A DNA stretch of 64,000 nt from Bacillus bingmayongensis. Its GTDB lineage: Bacteria > Bacillota > Bacilli > Bacillales > Bacillaceae_G. The stretch is from positions 248,001 to 312,000 of the forward strand of contig NZ_AKCS01000005.1 of assembly GCF_000299035.1 (NCBI RefSeq), in the 5' to 3' direction. Under the pieces are notes generated by a model, which saw nothing but the letters and a program-made list of their open reading frames with translations, searched no databases and was not told where the DNA came from. Below, in pieces: positions 7,823 through 17,245 of the stretch. The stretch's first letter is position 1, and each line of letters opens with the position of its first letter. The position numbers and the translations under genes were made by a program.

Positions 7823-9619
7823 TTAAATCTTAAACTGACTCGTATACAATCCATGGTAGAACCCTTGATTTTCAATTAAAGATTCATGATTACCTCTCTC
7901 GATAATTTCTCCATCTTGAATAACAAGAATTTGATCTGCTTTTTCAATCGTTTTTAATCGATGGGCAATGACAAAGCTTGTACGTCCCTTCATCAGATTA
8001 TTTAATCCAGATTGAATTTGCAGCTCTGTTCTTGTATCGATATTAGATGTAGCTTCATCAAGAATTAAAATATCTGCATCTGCTAAGATTGCTCTTGCAA
8101 TTGCAAGCAATTGCTTTTGTCCTTGACTTAAATTCGATCCTTCTGAAGCAATCTCTGTTTCATATTGCTTTGGTAAATGTTTAATAAAGGAATGTGCAGA
8201 GGCTGCTTTTGCTGCAGCAATAACTTCTTCATCACTTGCATTTAGTCGTCCATAACGAATATTATCCATAATTGTCCCAGCAAAAAGATATGTATCTTGC
8301 AAGACGACTCCTATTTTACTCCGTAAGGAACTAATATCGTAATCTTTTATATCTTTTCCATCAATCTTAATTTGGCCTTTATGGATATCATAAAAGCGCG
8401 TTAATAAATTAATAACTGTTGTTTTTCCTGATCCCGTTGGTCCAACAAGTGCAATTGTTTCTCCTGGATGCGCATGTAAGTTTACATCTTTTAAAATTTC
8501 TTTTTCTTTCGTATATCCAAATGATACATGTTCGAAAGCAACATTTCCTTTTAGATTATTAACAACAATTGCATCTTTTTTATTTTGAATTTCTGGTACT
8601 TCATCCATAATTTCAAAAACTCGCTCTCCCCCAGCAACTGCAGCTTGAATTGTATTCATAAGCGTTGCAAACTGACTGAGCGGTCTTGAGAATTGACGAG
8701 AATAGTTAATAAATGCTGCGATGACACCAACTGTTGTCATACCATTTAAAACCATAATAGCACCTGCTAAGATAACAAGTCCCATACCTAAGTTATTAAT
8801 AAAGTTCATACTTGGGAATATAAACGCTGAAAATGTATCAGCTTTTGTAGCAGAAATTCTAAGCTGTTCATTGATTGCATGAAATTTGTTTACTGTTTCT
8901 TTTTCTTTTCCGTATAACGTAATAACATCTGCACCTGTAATAGCTTCTTCAATAAAACCATTCAATTCTCCTAAATCTTTTTGGCGCTTCGCAAAGTTTT
9001 TACCACTATACGCTACCAATTTTTTTGTTACGAAAAACATAATTGGTACTGTAATGAGTGTCACAATTGCTAAAATCCAATCTAGTGAAAACATTGCGAT
9101 CGTCACACCAATAAATGTTAAAGCAGACGAAATGATTTGAACGACGCTTTGTGTTAACGCTTGGTTTAAACTATCGATATCATTTGTAACACGACTCATT
9201 AAGTCTCCTTGTGAACGTACATCAAAGAAACGAAGTGAAAGCGTTTGGATTTTTTCAAAAATATCTTGCCGTATTTTTTGTATCGTTTTTAATGCAACAT
9301 TGACCATTAAGAATGTTTGAAGCCACGTTAATAATACTGTAACGCCATAGATTCCAATGAGCAGTATACACATTCTCGCTGTTCCATTTAAATCTCTTGG
9401 CACAATATATTCATCAATAATAACTCCCATATAATATGGGCCTAGTAAACCAAGTAACGTTGTAACAAATACAAGAACAATAACGAACATAAGAGCTGCT
9501 TTTTGATAACCCATATAGTTCCAAATTCTCATTACAGTTCCTTTTGTATTTTTCGGTTTTCCTGATTTGGAATTGCTACGCCCACCTTTATTTCCGAACT
9601 GCCCTTGAAAATTACGCAT
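7823..9619 (-). CDS. ABC exporter half-transporter with canonical Walker B (partner 2 of heterodimer)
   Basis: 598-residue type IV ABC exporter subunit: a ~25-residue Gly/Ser/Lys-rich N-terminus, six transmembrane segments (about 37-310) and a nucleotide-binding domain (~350-590). Walker A is GPTGSGKT, Walker B ILILDEATS with catalytic Glu, switch His in VIAHRLK. The signature reads NLSQGQ rather than LSGGQ, as in the subunit that completes the degenerate site in heterodimeric exporters (BmrCD, LmrCD, TM287/288 type). Start ATG 9619 has AAGGAGG 8 bases upstream and overlaps the stop of the partner gene by 8 bases. Likely exports hydrophobic drugs or lipids-like compounds; substrate unknown. 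Confidence 0.93.
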   Translation of the reverse strand: MRNFQGQFGNKGGRSNSKSGKPKNTKGTVMRIWNYMGYQKAALMFVIVLVFVTTLLGLLGPYYMGVIIDEYIVPRDLNGTARMCILLIGIYGVTVLLTWLQTFLMVNVALKTIQKIRQDIFEKIQTLSLRFFDVRSQGDLMSRVTNDIDSLNQALTQSVVQIISSALTFIGVTIAMFSLDWILAIVTLITVPIMFFVTKKLVAYSGKNFAKRQKDLGELNGFIEEAITGADVITLYGKEKETVNKFHAINEQLRISATKADTFSAFIFPSMNFINNLGMGLVILAGAIMVLNGMTTVGVIAAFINYSRQFSRPLSQFATLMNTIQAAVAGGERVFEIMDEVPEIQNKKDAIVVNNLKGNVAFEHVSFGYTKEKEILKDVNLHAHPGETIALVGPTGSGKTTVINLLTRFYDIHKGQIKIDGKDIKDYDISSLRSKIGVVLQDTYLFAGTIMDNIRYGRLNASDEEVIAAAKAASAHSFIKHLPKQYETEIASEGSNLSQGQKQLLAIARAILADADILILDEATSNIDTRTELQIQSGLNNLMKGRTSFVIAHRLKTIEKADQILVIQDGEIIERGNHESLIENQGFYHGLYTSQFKI

Positions 9620-11366
9620 GTTCTTTCCCTCCTTCTTGATGTAAACTACCACCTTGGGAAAGATATATATCTTGATACACTTCACATGTTTCTATTAGAT
9701 ATTTGTGTGTCCCACTTCCAACTAACTCGCCATGATCTAAAACGAGAATTTGATCAGCATCTATAACAGATGATATTTTTGAGGCAATTAAAAATGTTGT
9801 TGTTTCTGTGTGTTCTTCTTTCAATGCTTCTTGTATAATCCCTTCTGACTTTGCATCAACAGCCGATGTAGAATCATCTAACACAAGGATAGATGGCTTT
9901 CGGACAAGTGCCCTTGCGATAGAAAGACGCTGTTTTTGACCACCAGAAAGGTTCGTTGCACCTTGTGTTAAGTTATACTGATATGTATTTTCAAGCTTAT
10001 GAATAAACTCCGTCGCACATGCTGCTTCTGATGCAGATTCTATTTCGCTTTGCGTAGCTTCTTCTTTACCATATCGCATATTTTCTTCAATACTTCCTGA
10101 AAACAGCAATGCCTTTTGCGGAACAAATCCAATTGAAGAACGAAGTACCTGTAAATCGTACTCTTTGACATTGATACCATCAACAAAAATTTCTCCTTGA
10201 TCAACATCATATAAACGTGGAAGTAATTTAACTAAAGTAGATTTCCCACTTCCCGTAGGACCGATAATCCCTACTTTTTCACCTTTTCTTACGGTAAATG
10301 AAATATCTTTTAAAACATATTCATCATTTTTGCTGTAACTATAGCTTACATGCTTAAATTCAATATTTCCCTTTACTTCCTCCGGTTGATACGCATTTTT
10401 TTCATTTTCAATATCAACATTAGTCTCTAGCACTTGTTGTACACGGTCAGCAGATGGAAAAGCACGAGCAATTTGAATAAATACCATACTGATTGACATA
10501 AGTGACATTAATATAATGTTTAAATAGTTAATAAATGCTAATATCGCTCCCACTTGTAGTGTACCGTTAAACACTTTTTCGCCACCTATCCATAGCGTAG
10601 CTACAATACCACCATTTACAACAAGCATGATAATAGGCATCATTAATGAAATAATTTGTACCGCACGAATATTAATGCCTGTTAAGTTTTTATTTACTTT
10701 TTCAAACTGAGAAACTTCATGATTCTGTCTTACATAAGCCTTTACAACGCGGACACCAGATAAATTTTCTTGTAGTTTTGTATTCACTTTATCTAGAGCT
10801 TCTTGTACTCTTCTAAAGGACCCACTTGCATTCCCAGCGATGAAAATAATTGCAACTAAAAGAATAGGTACAACAACAAGTAAAATTGAAAATAAATCTT
10901 TTGCTGTTACAAAAACAATGATAATACTGCCTATAAATAATAATGGGCCACGAACAAGAACACGTAATGTCATCGTCATAGCGGCTTGAATAGATGTAAC
11001 ATCATTTGTCACGATTGTTAATAATTTTCCAGTTCCAAATGAGTCCCGATTTTCACTAGAAAACGTCTCGATTTTTGTAAAGACATCTTTTCTTATATCC
11101 GTCGCGAAGTTAACAGCAGCTTTCGTAGAATACATCATACATCCAAGCCCACCAATTAATCCAAGTGTTGCTGCTCCTATCATAAGAATTCCCATTTTAA
11201 TTACATAATGAAAATCTTGATTAGCAATTCCAACATCAATAATATGTTGCATAATCGTCGGCTGAATTAAGTCCATCGCAACCTCAAGTACCATAAACAG
11301 TGGTCCAATAATGGCGAAGAACATGTATGGTTTTAAATACTGTAACAATTTGCGGAATGATTTCAT
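9612..11366 (-). CDS. ABC exporter half-transporter with degenerate Walker B (partner 1 of heterodimer)
   Basis: 584-residue partner of the next gene. Six transmembrane segments (about 15-300) are followed by the nucleotide-binding domain. Walker A is GPTGSGKS and the signature NLSGGQ is canonical, but Walker B ends LVLDDSTS (Glu replaced by Asp) and the switch His is replaced (FLIASKISS). These two changes mark it as the subunit that carries the catalytically impaired site; paired with the LSQGQ of its neighbour, the consensus and degenerate sites separate exactly as in known asymmetric exporters. AAAGGAGACAATGT precedes the ATG. The two genes overlap, so they are translationally coupled. 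Confidence 0.93.
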   Translation of the reverse strand: MKSFRKLLQYLKPYMFFAIIGPLFMVLEVAMDLIQPTIMQHIIDVGIANQDFHYVIKMGILMIGAATLGLIGGLGCMMYSTKAAVNFATDIRKDVFTKIETFSSENRDSFGTGKLLTIVTNDVTSIQAAMTMTLRVLVRGPLLFIGSIIIVFVTAKDLFSILLVVVPILLVAIIFIAGNASGSFRRVQEALDKVNTKLQENLSGVRVVKAYVRQNHEVSQFEKVNKNLTGINIRAVQIISLMMPIIMLVVNGGIVATLWIGGEKVFNGTLQVGAILAFINYLNIILMSLMSISMVFIQIARAFPSADRVQQVLETNVDIENEKNAYQPEEVKGNIEFKHVSYSYSKNDEYVLKDISFTVRKGEKVGIIGPTGSGKSTLVKLLPRLYDVDQGEIFVDGINVKEYDLQVLRSSIGFVPQKALLFSGSIEENMRYGKEEATQSEIESASEAACATEFIHKLENTYQYNLTQGATNLSGGQKQRLSIARALVRKPSILVLDDSTSAVDAKSEGIIQEALKEEHTETTTFLIASKISSVIDADQILVLDHGELVGSGTHKYLIETCEVYQDIYLSQGGSLHQEGGKEHA

Positions 11367-11594
11367 ACATTGTCTCCTTTTCTTATAAAATTGTCATATT
11401 ATAATTCAAATACCACCTTCCTTTTATTCATTCATGAGGATTATATTATACAGATTAATATTTAACATTATTAAATGATAAATATTAATCATGTATTCGT
11501 CAACAAATGTGTCTTGCTGTTATAAAAGATGTATTTCAATCACCCAACTTTATGCTTCCATTTGCTGAACTCTAAAAATTTAAAACTTCTAGGC

Positions 11595-11632
11595 AAAAAT
11601 AAAACCGCATTCTTTCATACTAGAATGCGGTT
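11595..11632 (-). terminator. Terminator after the DUF1349 gene
   Basis: 11-bp perfect stem AACCGCATTCT / AGAATGCGGTT followed on the minus strand by TTTTATTTTT; 8 bases beyond the stop codon at 11641. Confidence 0.88.
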
Positions 11633-11640
11633 AATTTCAA

Positions 11641-12243
11641 TTACATATGTTCAATTGTAAAATCAAAAAATTGTGTTTCAAACCCGTCATTTTTTGACGG
11701 GCTACAAGCATAGAATCCTATTTTTATAGGACTATTACCTTGATCTTCAATAAGATGCGCTATTCGGATTTGTTCCCACTCATGGTTTAGTTGTGCGATC
11801 TTTACATAAATTGTATAATCTCCATTCTTTCGAACAATACGAAATGAAAGATTTTGATCCACCTGTATATTAGGATAATTTTGCGTCGACCAATCAGAGT
11901 ATCCACCGTTCGTTACAACGGCTCCTAAATGTGATGGTCCCTCAGGGATATATTCAAGTGATGTTTTTAACCAGCAGTCCTCAGATAACATAACAAAAAG
12001 TCCCGCTTGGTCATATATTGATTTCGGATTCATGTGTAATGAAACTTCAGCTTGAAAGTTTGTAGACACCTCTTCATAAAATACATGACCATTCATTACT
12101 TCAAAACCATAATGCGTTTTTAACCAAAAATCCGTTTCTTCTTTTGAATGAACAATAACTGAATCATCTCTTATTTCGTAATATTTTGGTTCGTTCATTA
12201 ATGTAAGTTTTTCTATATGATTTGGTATGTAAGATGTTTTCAT
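11641..12243 (-). CDS. DUF1349 protein, concanavalin-like fold
   Basis: 200-residue cytosolic protein of the DUF1349 family (concanavalin A-like jelly roll, COG3506). Family features: the aromatic DFWLKTHYGFEVMNGHVFY near residue 35, IYDQAGLFVMLSEDCWLKTS with the conserved Gly-Leu and Trp-Lys, GGYSDWSTQNYP, and the C-terminal KIGFYACSPSKNDGFETQF. No signal peptide. Related proteins are sugar-associated or of unknown function. ATG at 12243 follows GGAGGGACTT; an ATG four codons upstream is part of the same ribosome site and was not chosen. The next gene upstream ends 34 bases before, so the two may be cotranscribed. Confidence 0.82.
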   Translation of the reverse strand: MKTSYIPNHIEKLTLMNEPKYYEIRDDSVIVHSKEETDFWLKTHYGFEVMNGHVFYEEVSTNFQAEVSLHMNPKSIYDQAGLFVMLSEDCWLKTSLEYIPEGPSHLGAVVTNGGYSDWSTQNYPNIQVDQNLSFRIVRKNGDYTIYVKIAQLNHEWEQIRIAHLIEDQGNSPIKIGFYACSPSKNDGFETQFFDFTIEHM

Positions 12244-12277
12244 AAGTCCCTCCATAAAAAACTTTTTAGGCTACACA

Positions 12278-13162
12278 TTAAAACTCAGTCAAAATCGGAA
12301 ACTTATACCCATTAAAAATAATCTTATTACTACTTCGAACCATTAAATAATTATTAGACTGAAATTCTTTATACCTCAAATCTTCAAGCCCTAACTCATC
12401 AGGATAAAAGTAGAACTCAATTTCTGTAAATGATTCAGAGATTTCAGCGCATATTTCATCTAAAATTGGAAGAATTGGTGCAAACACTCCAAATAATTTT
12501 AAGACTTGATCTCTCACTTCAAATACAATAAGCGCATCCAACTTCTCTGAATAATATAATTTTTCATTCCATTTCGCATCGTACATATTAAAATAAAAAG
12601 AAGATTGATAGTTTAATGTTGAAAATTCCATTGAAAGCTGTTGGGAATCCTCCATTATTTCCTTTATAAGTTCCATATCTTTTTCATCATAAAAGTTTAA
12701 TTTTCGAAGTGAAGATAAACGAGGTTGTTCGTTCTCATAGGATAATGTCATCAGATGTTCTTGTACAACTCGAAAACCAAATGGTTCGTATAATTCCGGT
12801 TTCTCTGTGAATAAAACCGTACATTCATATTGTGTATCTATTTCTTGTAATACTTTACAAAACAGCTGTTTCATCAATCCTTTTCTACGATATTCTGGAT
12901 GTGTCATGACAGATTGAATGCCAGCTGCATGAATCTGCTCTCCGTTTACAAACATTGGTAGCGAAAACATTGACACATTTGCTATTACTTGACCTTCTTG
13001 TAAATATGAAAAAGGTTTGTATGTAGTGTCCCAAAATCCATTGGACTCAAAATTTTGTAACGTTTGAGCAGGAATACGAAACACCTCTTCAAATAATTGA
13101 AACAACAATTCCTTTTTCGGTTCTTTCACAAAAAAGTTTTCAGAAAGAATAAAATTCCCCAT
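12278..13162 (-). CDS. Eis-like GNAT acetyltransferase
   Basis: 294-residue protein with an N-terminal GNAT domain and a long C-terminal second half, the architecture of Eis-type acetyltransferases. The acetyl-CoA site is GIQSVMTHPEYRRKGLMKQL (about residues 75-94); YEPFGFRVVQEHL closes the first GNAT domain. Eis relatives acetylate aminoglycosides or protein amines; the substrate here is unknown. The chosen ATG at 13162 follows GGAGGAACAAT; an earlier in-frame ATG lacks a site. It probably shares a transcript with the DUF1349 gene. Confidence 0.85.
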   Translation of the reverse strand: MGNFILSENFFVKEPKKELLFQLFEEVFRIPAQTLQNFESNGFWDTTYKPFSYLQEGQVIANVSMFSLPMFVNGEQIHAAGIQSVMTHPEYRRKGLMKQLFCKVLQEIDTQYECTVLFTEKPELYEPFGFRVVQEHLMTLSYENEQPRLSSLRKLNFYDEKDMELIKEIMEDSQQLSMEFSTLNYQSSFYFNMYDAKWNEKLYYSEKLDALIVFEVRDQVLKLFGVFAPILPILDEICAEISESFTEIEFYFYPDELGLEDLRYKEFQSNNYLMVRSSNKIIFNGYKFPILTEF

Positions 13163-13506
13163 ATTGTTCCTCCATAAGTTCATTCCTATTAATGTAATCG
13201 TTTTCTATTGTGCTTAAATCAAGTAAATCTTCTTTCAAACCAACATACCCTCACAAAATATACCAAAATAAGCTAAAGTTTTCAAGATAACTAAGAATAC
13301 TACTTCCCTTCTTTTTATGATTTATACAACTACCAGTAAAACTAAAAGAAATTATTTTCTTACTACAGCACTTTTATAAATTTTATACTTAACAGCTAAA
13401 TTATATATGGCAGAGAAAATTATTTTATATTGCTCTTACATGTATTGTTCAATAATCAACATACTAAGTGGGAACTAATTTCGTTTAAAGTGAGGGCTAT
13501 TTAACC
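13163..13506. other. Intergenic stretch with the divergent promoters
   Basis: 344 bases of AT-rich sequence between the Eis-like gene and zwf. No ORF with a ribosome site, repeat or strong hairpin was seen; promoters in both directions must lie here. A weak ribosome site (GTGAGGGC) precedes zwf. Confidence 0.4.
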
Positions 13507-15027
13507 ATGAAAAATTATACTACTCCTAAATGTATTATCGTTATTTTTGGTGCAACAGGTGATTTAGCAAAGCGCAAATTATTCCCATCTCTTTTCAGGC
13601 TCTTTCGACAAGGGAAAATCTCTGAAAACTTTGCTGTTGTTGGCGTGGCAAGAAGACCATTATCTAATGAAGAATTTCGTGAAAATGTTAAACAATCTAT
13701 TCACAATTTACAAGAAGAAAACATGACTCAAGATACATTCGCTTCCCATTTCTATTATCACCCTTTTGATGTAACAAATTTATCTTCTTATCAGGAGCTA
13801 AGAAGTTTGCTAACCACTCTAGATGGAAAGTATTTTACTGAAGGGAATCGTATGTTTTATTTAGCAATGGCCCCTGATTTTTTCGGCACAATTGCTACGA
13901 ATTTAAAATCGGAAGGATTAACTTCAACGGAAGGCTGGATTCGTTTAGTAATTGAAAAACCGTTTGGACATGATTATGAATCAGCACAAGCATTAAATGA
14001 TCAAATTCGTCATGCCTTCACAGAAGATCAAATTTATCGTATTGACCACTATTTAGGTAAAGAAATGGTTCAAAACATTAAAGTCATTCGATTTGCGAAT
14101 GCAATTTTCGAACCTCTTTGGAATAATCAATATATAGCTAACATCCAAATTACTTCAAGCGAAACTTTAGGAGTAGAAGAGCGCGGTCGCTATTATGAAG
14201 ATTCCGGTGCACTTCGTGATATGGTTCAAAATCATATGTTACAAATGGTGGCACTCCTTGCAATGGAACCACCAATCAAGCTAACTGCAAATGAAATTCG
14301 AAGTGAAAAAGTGAAAGTACTCCGTGCTTTACGACCACTTTCAGAAGAAACAGTAGAGCATGATTTTGTACGAGGACAATACGGATCAGGTATGATTGAC
14401 GAGCAAAAAGTAATTAGCTACCGTGAAGAGAACGCAGTTGATTCAGAATCAAATACAGAAACGTTTGTTTCTGGTAAGCTAATGATTGAAAATTTCAGGT
14501 GGTCAGGAGTTCCTTTCTATATTCGAACTGGGAAACGTATGCAAGAAAAATCAACCGAGATTGTCATACAATTTAAAAACTTACCAATGAATCTATATTT
14601 TAATAACGAAAAAAAGGTTCATCCTAATTTGTTGGTCATTCATATTCAGCCAGAAGAAGGAATTACACTTCATTTAAATGCACAAAAAACTGATAGCGGT
14701 ACTACTTCGACACCTATACAATTAAGCTATTGTAATAACTGTATGGATAAAATGAATACACCAGAAGCATATGAGGTTCTTCTATACGATTGTATGCGTG
14801 GTGATTCAACTAACTTTACTCATTGGGACGAAGTATCCCTTTCTTGGAAATTCGTTGATACAATCTCAAATGTTTGGAGTAATAAGCCAGCTGAATATTT
14901 TCCTAACTACGAGTCCGGTTCAATGGGCCCTAAAGAATCTGATGCTTTATTAGAAAAAGATGGTTTCCATTGGTGGCCAACGATAACCACTCATTTGAAA
15001 GGAGAAAGTTACAATGAAAATATATGA
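13507..15027 (+). CDS. zwf: Glucose-6-phosphate 1-dehydrogenase
   Basis: First enzyme of the oxidative pentose phosphate pathway: glucose-6-phosphate + NAD(P)+ to 6-phosphoglucono-lactone. 506 residues, normal length. The nucleotide motif IFGATGDLAKRKLFPSLF is at residues 13-30, the substrate-binding EKPFGHD at ~150, and the active-site signature RIDHYLGKEMVQN near 178-190 with the catalytic His. Its last 14 bases overlap the start of the cyclase-family gene, so the two are coupled. The NAD-type 6-phosphogluconate dehydrogenase is nearby in convergent orientation. Confidence 0.98.
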   Translation: MKNYTTPKCIIVIFGATGDLAKRKLFPSLFRLFRQGKISENFAVVGVARRPLSNEEFRENVKQSIHNLQEENMTQDTFASHFYYHPFDVTNLSSYQELRSLLTTLDGKYFTEGNRMFYLAMAPDFFGTIATNLKSEGLTSTEGWIRLVIEKPFGHDYESAQALNDQIRHAFTEDQIYRIDHYLGKEMVQNIKVIRFANAIFEPLWNNQYIANIQITSSETLGVEERGRYYEDSGALRDMVQNHMLQMVALLAMEPPIKLTANEIRSEKVKVLRALRPLSEETVEHDFVRGQYGSGMIDEQKVISYREENAVDSESNTETFVSGKLMIENFRWSGVPFYIRTGKRMQEKSTEIVIQFKNLPMNLYFNNEKKVHPNLLVIHIQPEEGITLHLNAQKTDSGTTSTPIQLSYCNNCMDKMNTPEAYEVLLYDCMRGDSTNFTHWDEVSLSWKFVDTISNVWSNKPAEYFPNYESGSMGPKESDALLEKDGFHWWPTITTHLKGESYNENI

Positions 15028-15628
15028 TATTACAGCACCTATATTTGAAGGGATGACCGTTTACAAAAATAAGTCTGAAAAACAACCACAGTTTTCAAGA
15101 ACAACAAATGCACATGTCACCGAGTCACGTATCACATTAGACGTCCATACAGGTACGCATATTGACGCACCATTACATATGATTAACGAAGGAGCAACTT
15201 TTGAAAGTATTCCATTAGAAAAACTAGTGGGACCTATTAAAATTTTTGATTTAACAGCAGTTGAAAACGGAATTACAAAAACTGATTTACAACAACTCGA
15301 TATTCAAGAGAATGACTTTATCTTATTTAAAACTCGTAATTCTTTTGAAGACGAGTTTAATTATGAATTTATTTTTTTAAAAGAAGACGGTGCCAATTAT
15401 CTAGCAGAGCGCAAGATTAGAGGGGTTGGTATTGATGCCCTCGGCGTGGAACGTAGCCAACCAGGACACCCAACCCATAAGGCATTATTCGGTGCAAATA
15501 TTATTGTCATTGAAGGGTTACGTTTAAAAGATGTACCGGCAGATCAGTATTTTATGGTAGCAGCACCATTAAAATTAGTTGGAACTGACGCCTCTCCAGC
15601 ACGCGTTCTTCTTTTTAAAGATATGTAA
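15014..15628 (+). CDS. Cyclase-family metal hydrolase (arylformamidase-like)
   Basis: 204-residue member of the cyclase / kynurenine formamidase family. The metal-binding signature HTGTHIDAPLH is at about residues 45-55, and GVGIDALGVERSQPGHPTHK carries the second conserved set (catalytic His and Asp/Glu). These enzymes open cyclic amides or hydrolyse N-formylkynurenine using a Mn or Zn pair. No tryptophan-degradation gene is visible nearby; coupling to zwf (14-base overlap, SD GAAAGGAG inside zwf) suggests the two are made together. The TAA stop codon lies at the very edge of a bcr1 repeat. Confidence 0.9.
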   Translation: MKIYDITAPIFEGMTVYKNKSEKQPQFSRTTNAHVTESRITLDVHTGTHIDAPLHMINEGATFESIPLEKLVGPIKIFDLTAVENGITKTDLQQLDIQENDFILFKTRNSFEDEFNYEFIFLKEDGANYLAERKIRGVGIDALGVERSQPGHPTHKALFGANIIVIEGLRLKDVPADQYFMVAAPLKLVGTDASPARVLLFKDM

Positions 15629-15787
15629 AGTGAAACTTCCATCAGTAGAGGGGTTTTTTCATCCTACACTGATGGAAAGTCCTCACCAATCGAGCTTTTA
15701 CGGGCAGTTAGTTATCCCCTGCCTATCTTCCTTGCTTCTCCTGAATCTTAAGGCTGGGGTGCTTACAGTCCGTTAATACGGGATAAA
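15627..15787 (+). repeat. bcr1-like repeat, copy B, abutting a stop codon
   Basis: About 160 bases, in the orientation AAAGTGAAACTTCC... to ...CGTTAATACGGG, ending in ATAAA (15783-15787). The left boundary reads GTAAA and includes the last two bases of the cyclase TAA stop. Contains the shared blocks CACCAATCGAGCTTTTACGG and CCTTGCTTCTCCTGAATCTT. Same relation to the upstream gene as copy C has to thrS. Confidence 0.8.
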
Positions 15788-15829
15788 TAAAAAACAACCC
15801 CGTTCTTTTGAGAACAGGATTGTTTTTAT
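15788..15829 (-). terminator. Terminator of gnd
   Basis: Imperfect hairpin AACAACCCCGTTCT / AGAACAGGATTGTT, which pairs through G-U on the minus strand, followed by a T-rich run; about 35 bases beyond the gnd stop codon. Confidence 0.7.
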
Positions 15830-15864
15830 GTAATAAAACTTTCCGATTACATTATGAAAATGAC

Positions 15865-16767
15865 TCATTTTTTGTCGCTTTTCTCTACTGCATGTCCGCC
15901 GAATTCATTACGTAGTGCTGCTACTACTTTACCTGTAAATGTATCATTTTCTAATGAACGATACCGCATTAATAAGGACAGCGCAATAACAGGTGTCGCT
16001 GTTTGTAAATCAAGAGCCGTTTCAACTGTCCATTTTCCTTCTCCTGAAGAATGCATAATTCCTTTAATGTCATCTAACTTTGCATCCTTTGAAAATGCAC
16101 GTTCCGTTAAATCCATGAGCCACGAACGAATAACTGAACCATTATTCCATACTCTTGCTACTTGTTCATAGTCATAATCAAACTCGCTTTTCTCTAACAC
16201 TTCAAAACCTTCACCAATAGCAGCCATCATACCGTATTCAATTCCATTATGAACCATTTTTAAAAAATGACCACTTCCTGCTCTTCCTGCATATAAATAT
16301 CCATTTTCTACAGCCGTATCTCGAAATACAGTCTCTACAATGCCCCACGCTTCTGGATCTCCTCCAATCATATAACAAGCACCATTACGAGCACCTTCTG
16401 TTCCACCAGATGTTCCTGCATCCATAAAATGTACACCAGCTTTTTTAAGCTCAGCATAACGACGAATGGAGTCCTTATAATAAGAATTACCCGCTTCAAT
16501 CACAATATCTCCCCCACTTAAAAGCGGTGTAATTTCTTTAATAACACTATCAACAACAGCATGCGGCACCATAATCCATAGAATTCTTGGTTTTTCGAGA
16601 GATTGAATAAGTTCAGCTAGACTAGCTGTACCAATAGCCCCATAGCTTTTTATTTCCTTTACAGCATCTGTATTTACATCATACGCCACTATTTCATGAT
16701 TCTTGTCCATTAAATTTTGCCCTAAATTTAATCCCATTTTCCCTAAACCGATTAATCCTATTTTCAT
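15865..16767 (-). CDS. gnd: 6-phosphogluconate dehydrogenase, short NAD-type
   Basis: Oxidatively decarboxylates 6-phosphogluconate to ribulose 5-phosphate. 300 residues, the length of the short (YqeC / NAD+-dependent) class rather than the 470-residue NADP class. N-terminal Rossmann motif GLIGLGKMGLNLGQNL; the acidic residue after strand 2 (VAYDVNTD) favours NAD+; substrate motifs DAGTSGGTEGAR and KMVHNGIEYGMM carry the catalytic Lys and Asn. AGGAGGAATTAAAA precedes the ATG. Its location close to zwf fits pathway use, though it is transcribed separately. Confidence 0.95.
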   Translation of the reverse strand: MKIGLIGLGKMGLNLGQNLMDKNHEIVAYDVNTDAVKEIKSYGAIGTASLAELIQSLEKPRILWIMVPHAVVDSVIKEITPLLSGGDIVIEAGNSYYKDSIRRYAELKKAGVHFMDAGTSGGTEGARNGACYMIGGDPEAWGIVETVFRDTAVENGYLYAGRAGSGHFLKMVHNGIEYGMMAAIGEGFEVLEKSEFDYDYEQVARVWNNGSVIRSWLMDLTERAFSKDAKLDDIKGIMHSSGEGKWTVETALDLQTATPVIALSLLMRYRSLENDTFTGKVVAALRNEFGGHAVEKSDKK

Positions 16768-16989
16768 TTTTAATTCCTCCTAAAAATACTTAAGTGAGAT
16801 TCGCTAATCCATTGTTTATCTTTCTTCATTTGGACAATCTATATTTATCCAAAAATTTTTCACTACGGATATATTTTGCACGAATCCGCTCTGGTAGATG
16901 CATAGGAGGTACTTAATATTTATATTTTAACATTGCAGTAGTATCTTGTTATCCTCCTACCCCAAAATTTCTTTTTAACACAGCTTATT

Positions 16990-17159
16990 ACTTTGCATTG
17001 CGAGGACTTTAACTTTATACCTAAACCATATATGAAATTTCTACAGAGTAACTCTATTCAAGTGATTTCAATTAAAAATCCTATCTCAACAATAGAAATT
17101 GGGGTTATTTATAGAAAGGATAAATATATCTACGCTGCTACAAGAGTGTTTATTGAGTA
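16990..17159 (+). pseudogene. Remnant of a LysR-family regulator (C-terminal end)
   Basis: A start-less open frame that translates as ...NFIPKPYMKFLQSNS followed by IKNPISTIEIGVIYRKDKYI and AATRVFIE-stop, then LKTL-stop. This resembles the end of a LysR substrate-binding domain (typical closing pattern ...IGLIYRKDKYLSxAAxxFIExLK). The HTH domain is missing and the last codons are interrupted by TAG. It lies just beside the IS, so it is probably a deletion relic. The family call is by eye. Confidence 0.4.
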
Positions 17160-17202
17160 GTTAAAAACATTGTAGATTCTTTTCAATAATAAAGATTTAA
17201 AT

Positions 17203-17245
17203 AAAAAAATAAAGAGAGTATATTTATAACTCTCTTTATTTTTTT
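17203..17245. repeat. Left copy of the 43-bp duplicated target (terminator palindrome)
   Basis: 16-bp arms AAAAAAATAAAGAGAG / CTCTCTTTATTTTTTT around an 11-base loop. The identical 43 bases occur at 18806-18848 on the other side of the IS. It is taken as the target-site duplication. Confidence 0.85.
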
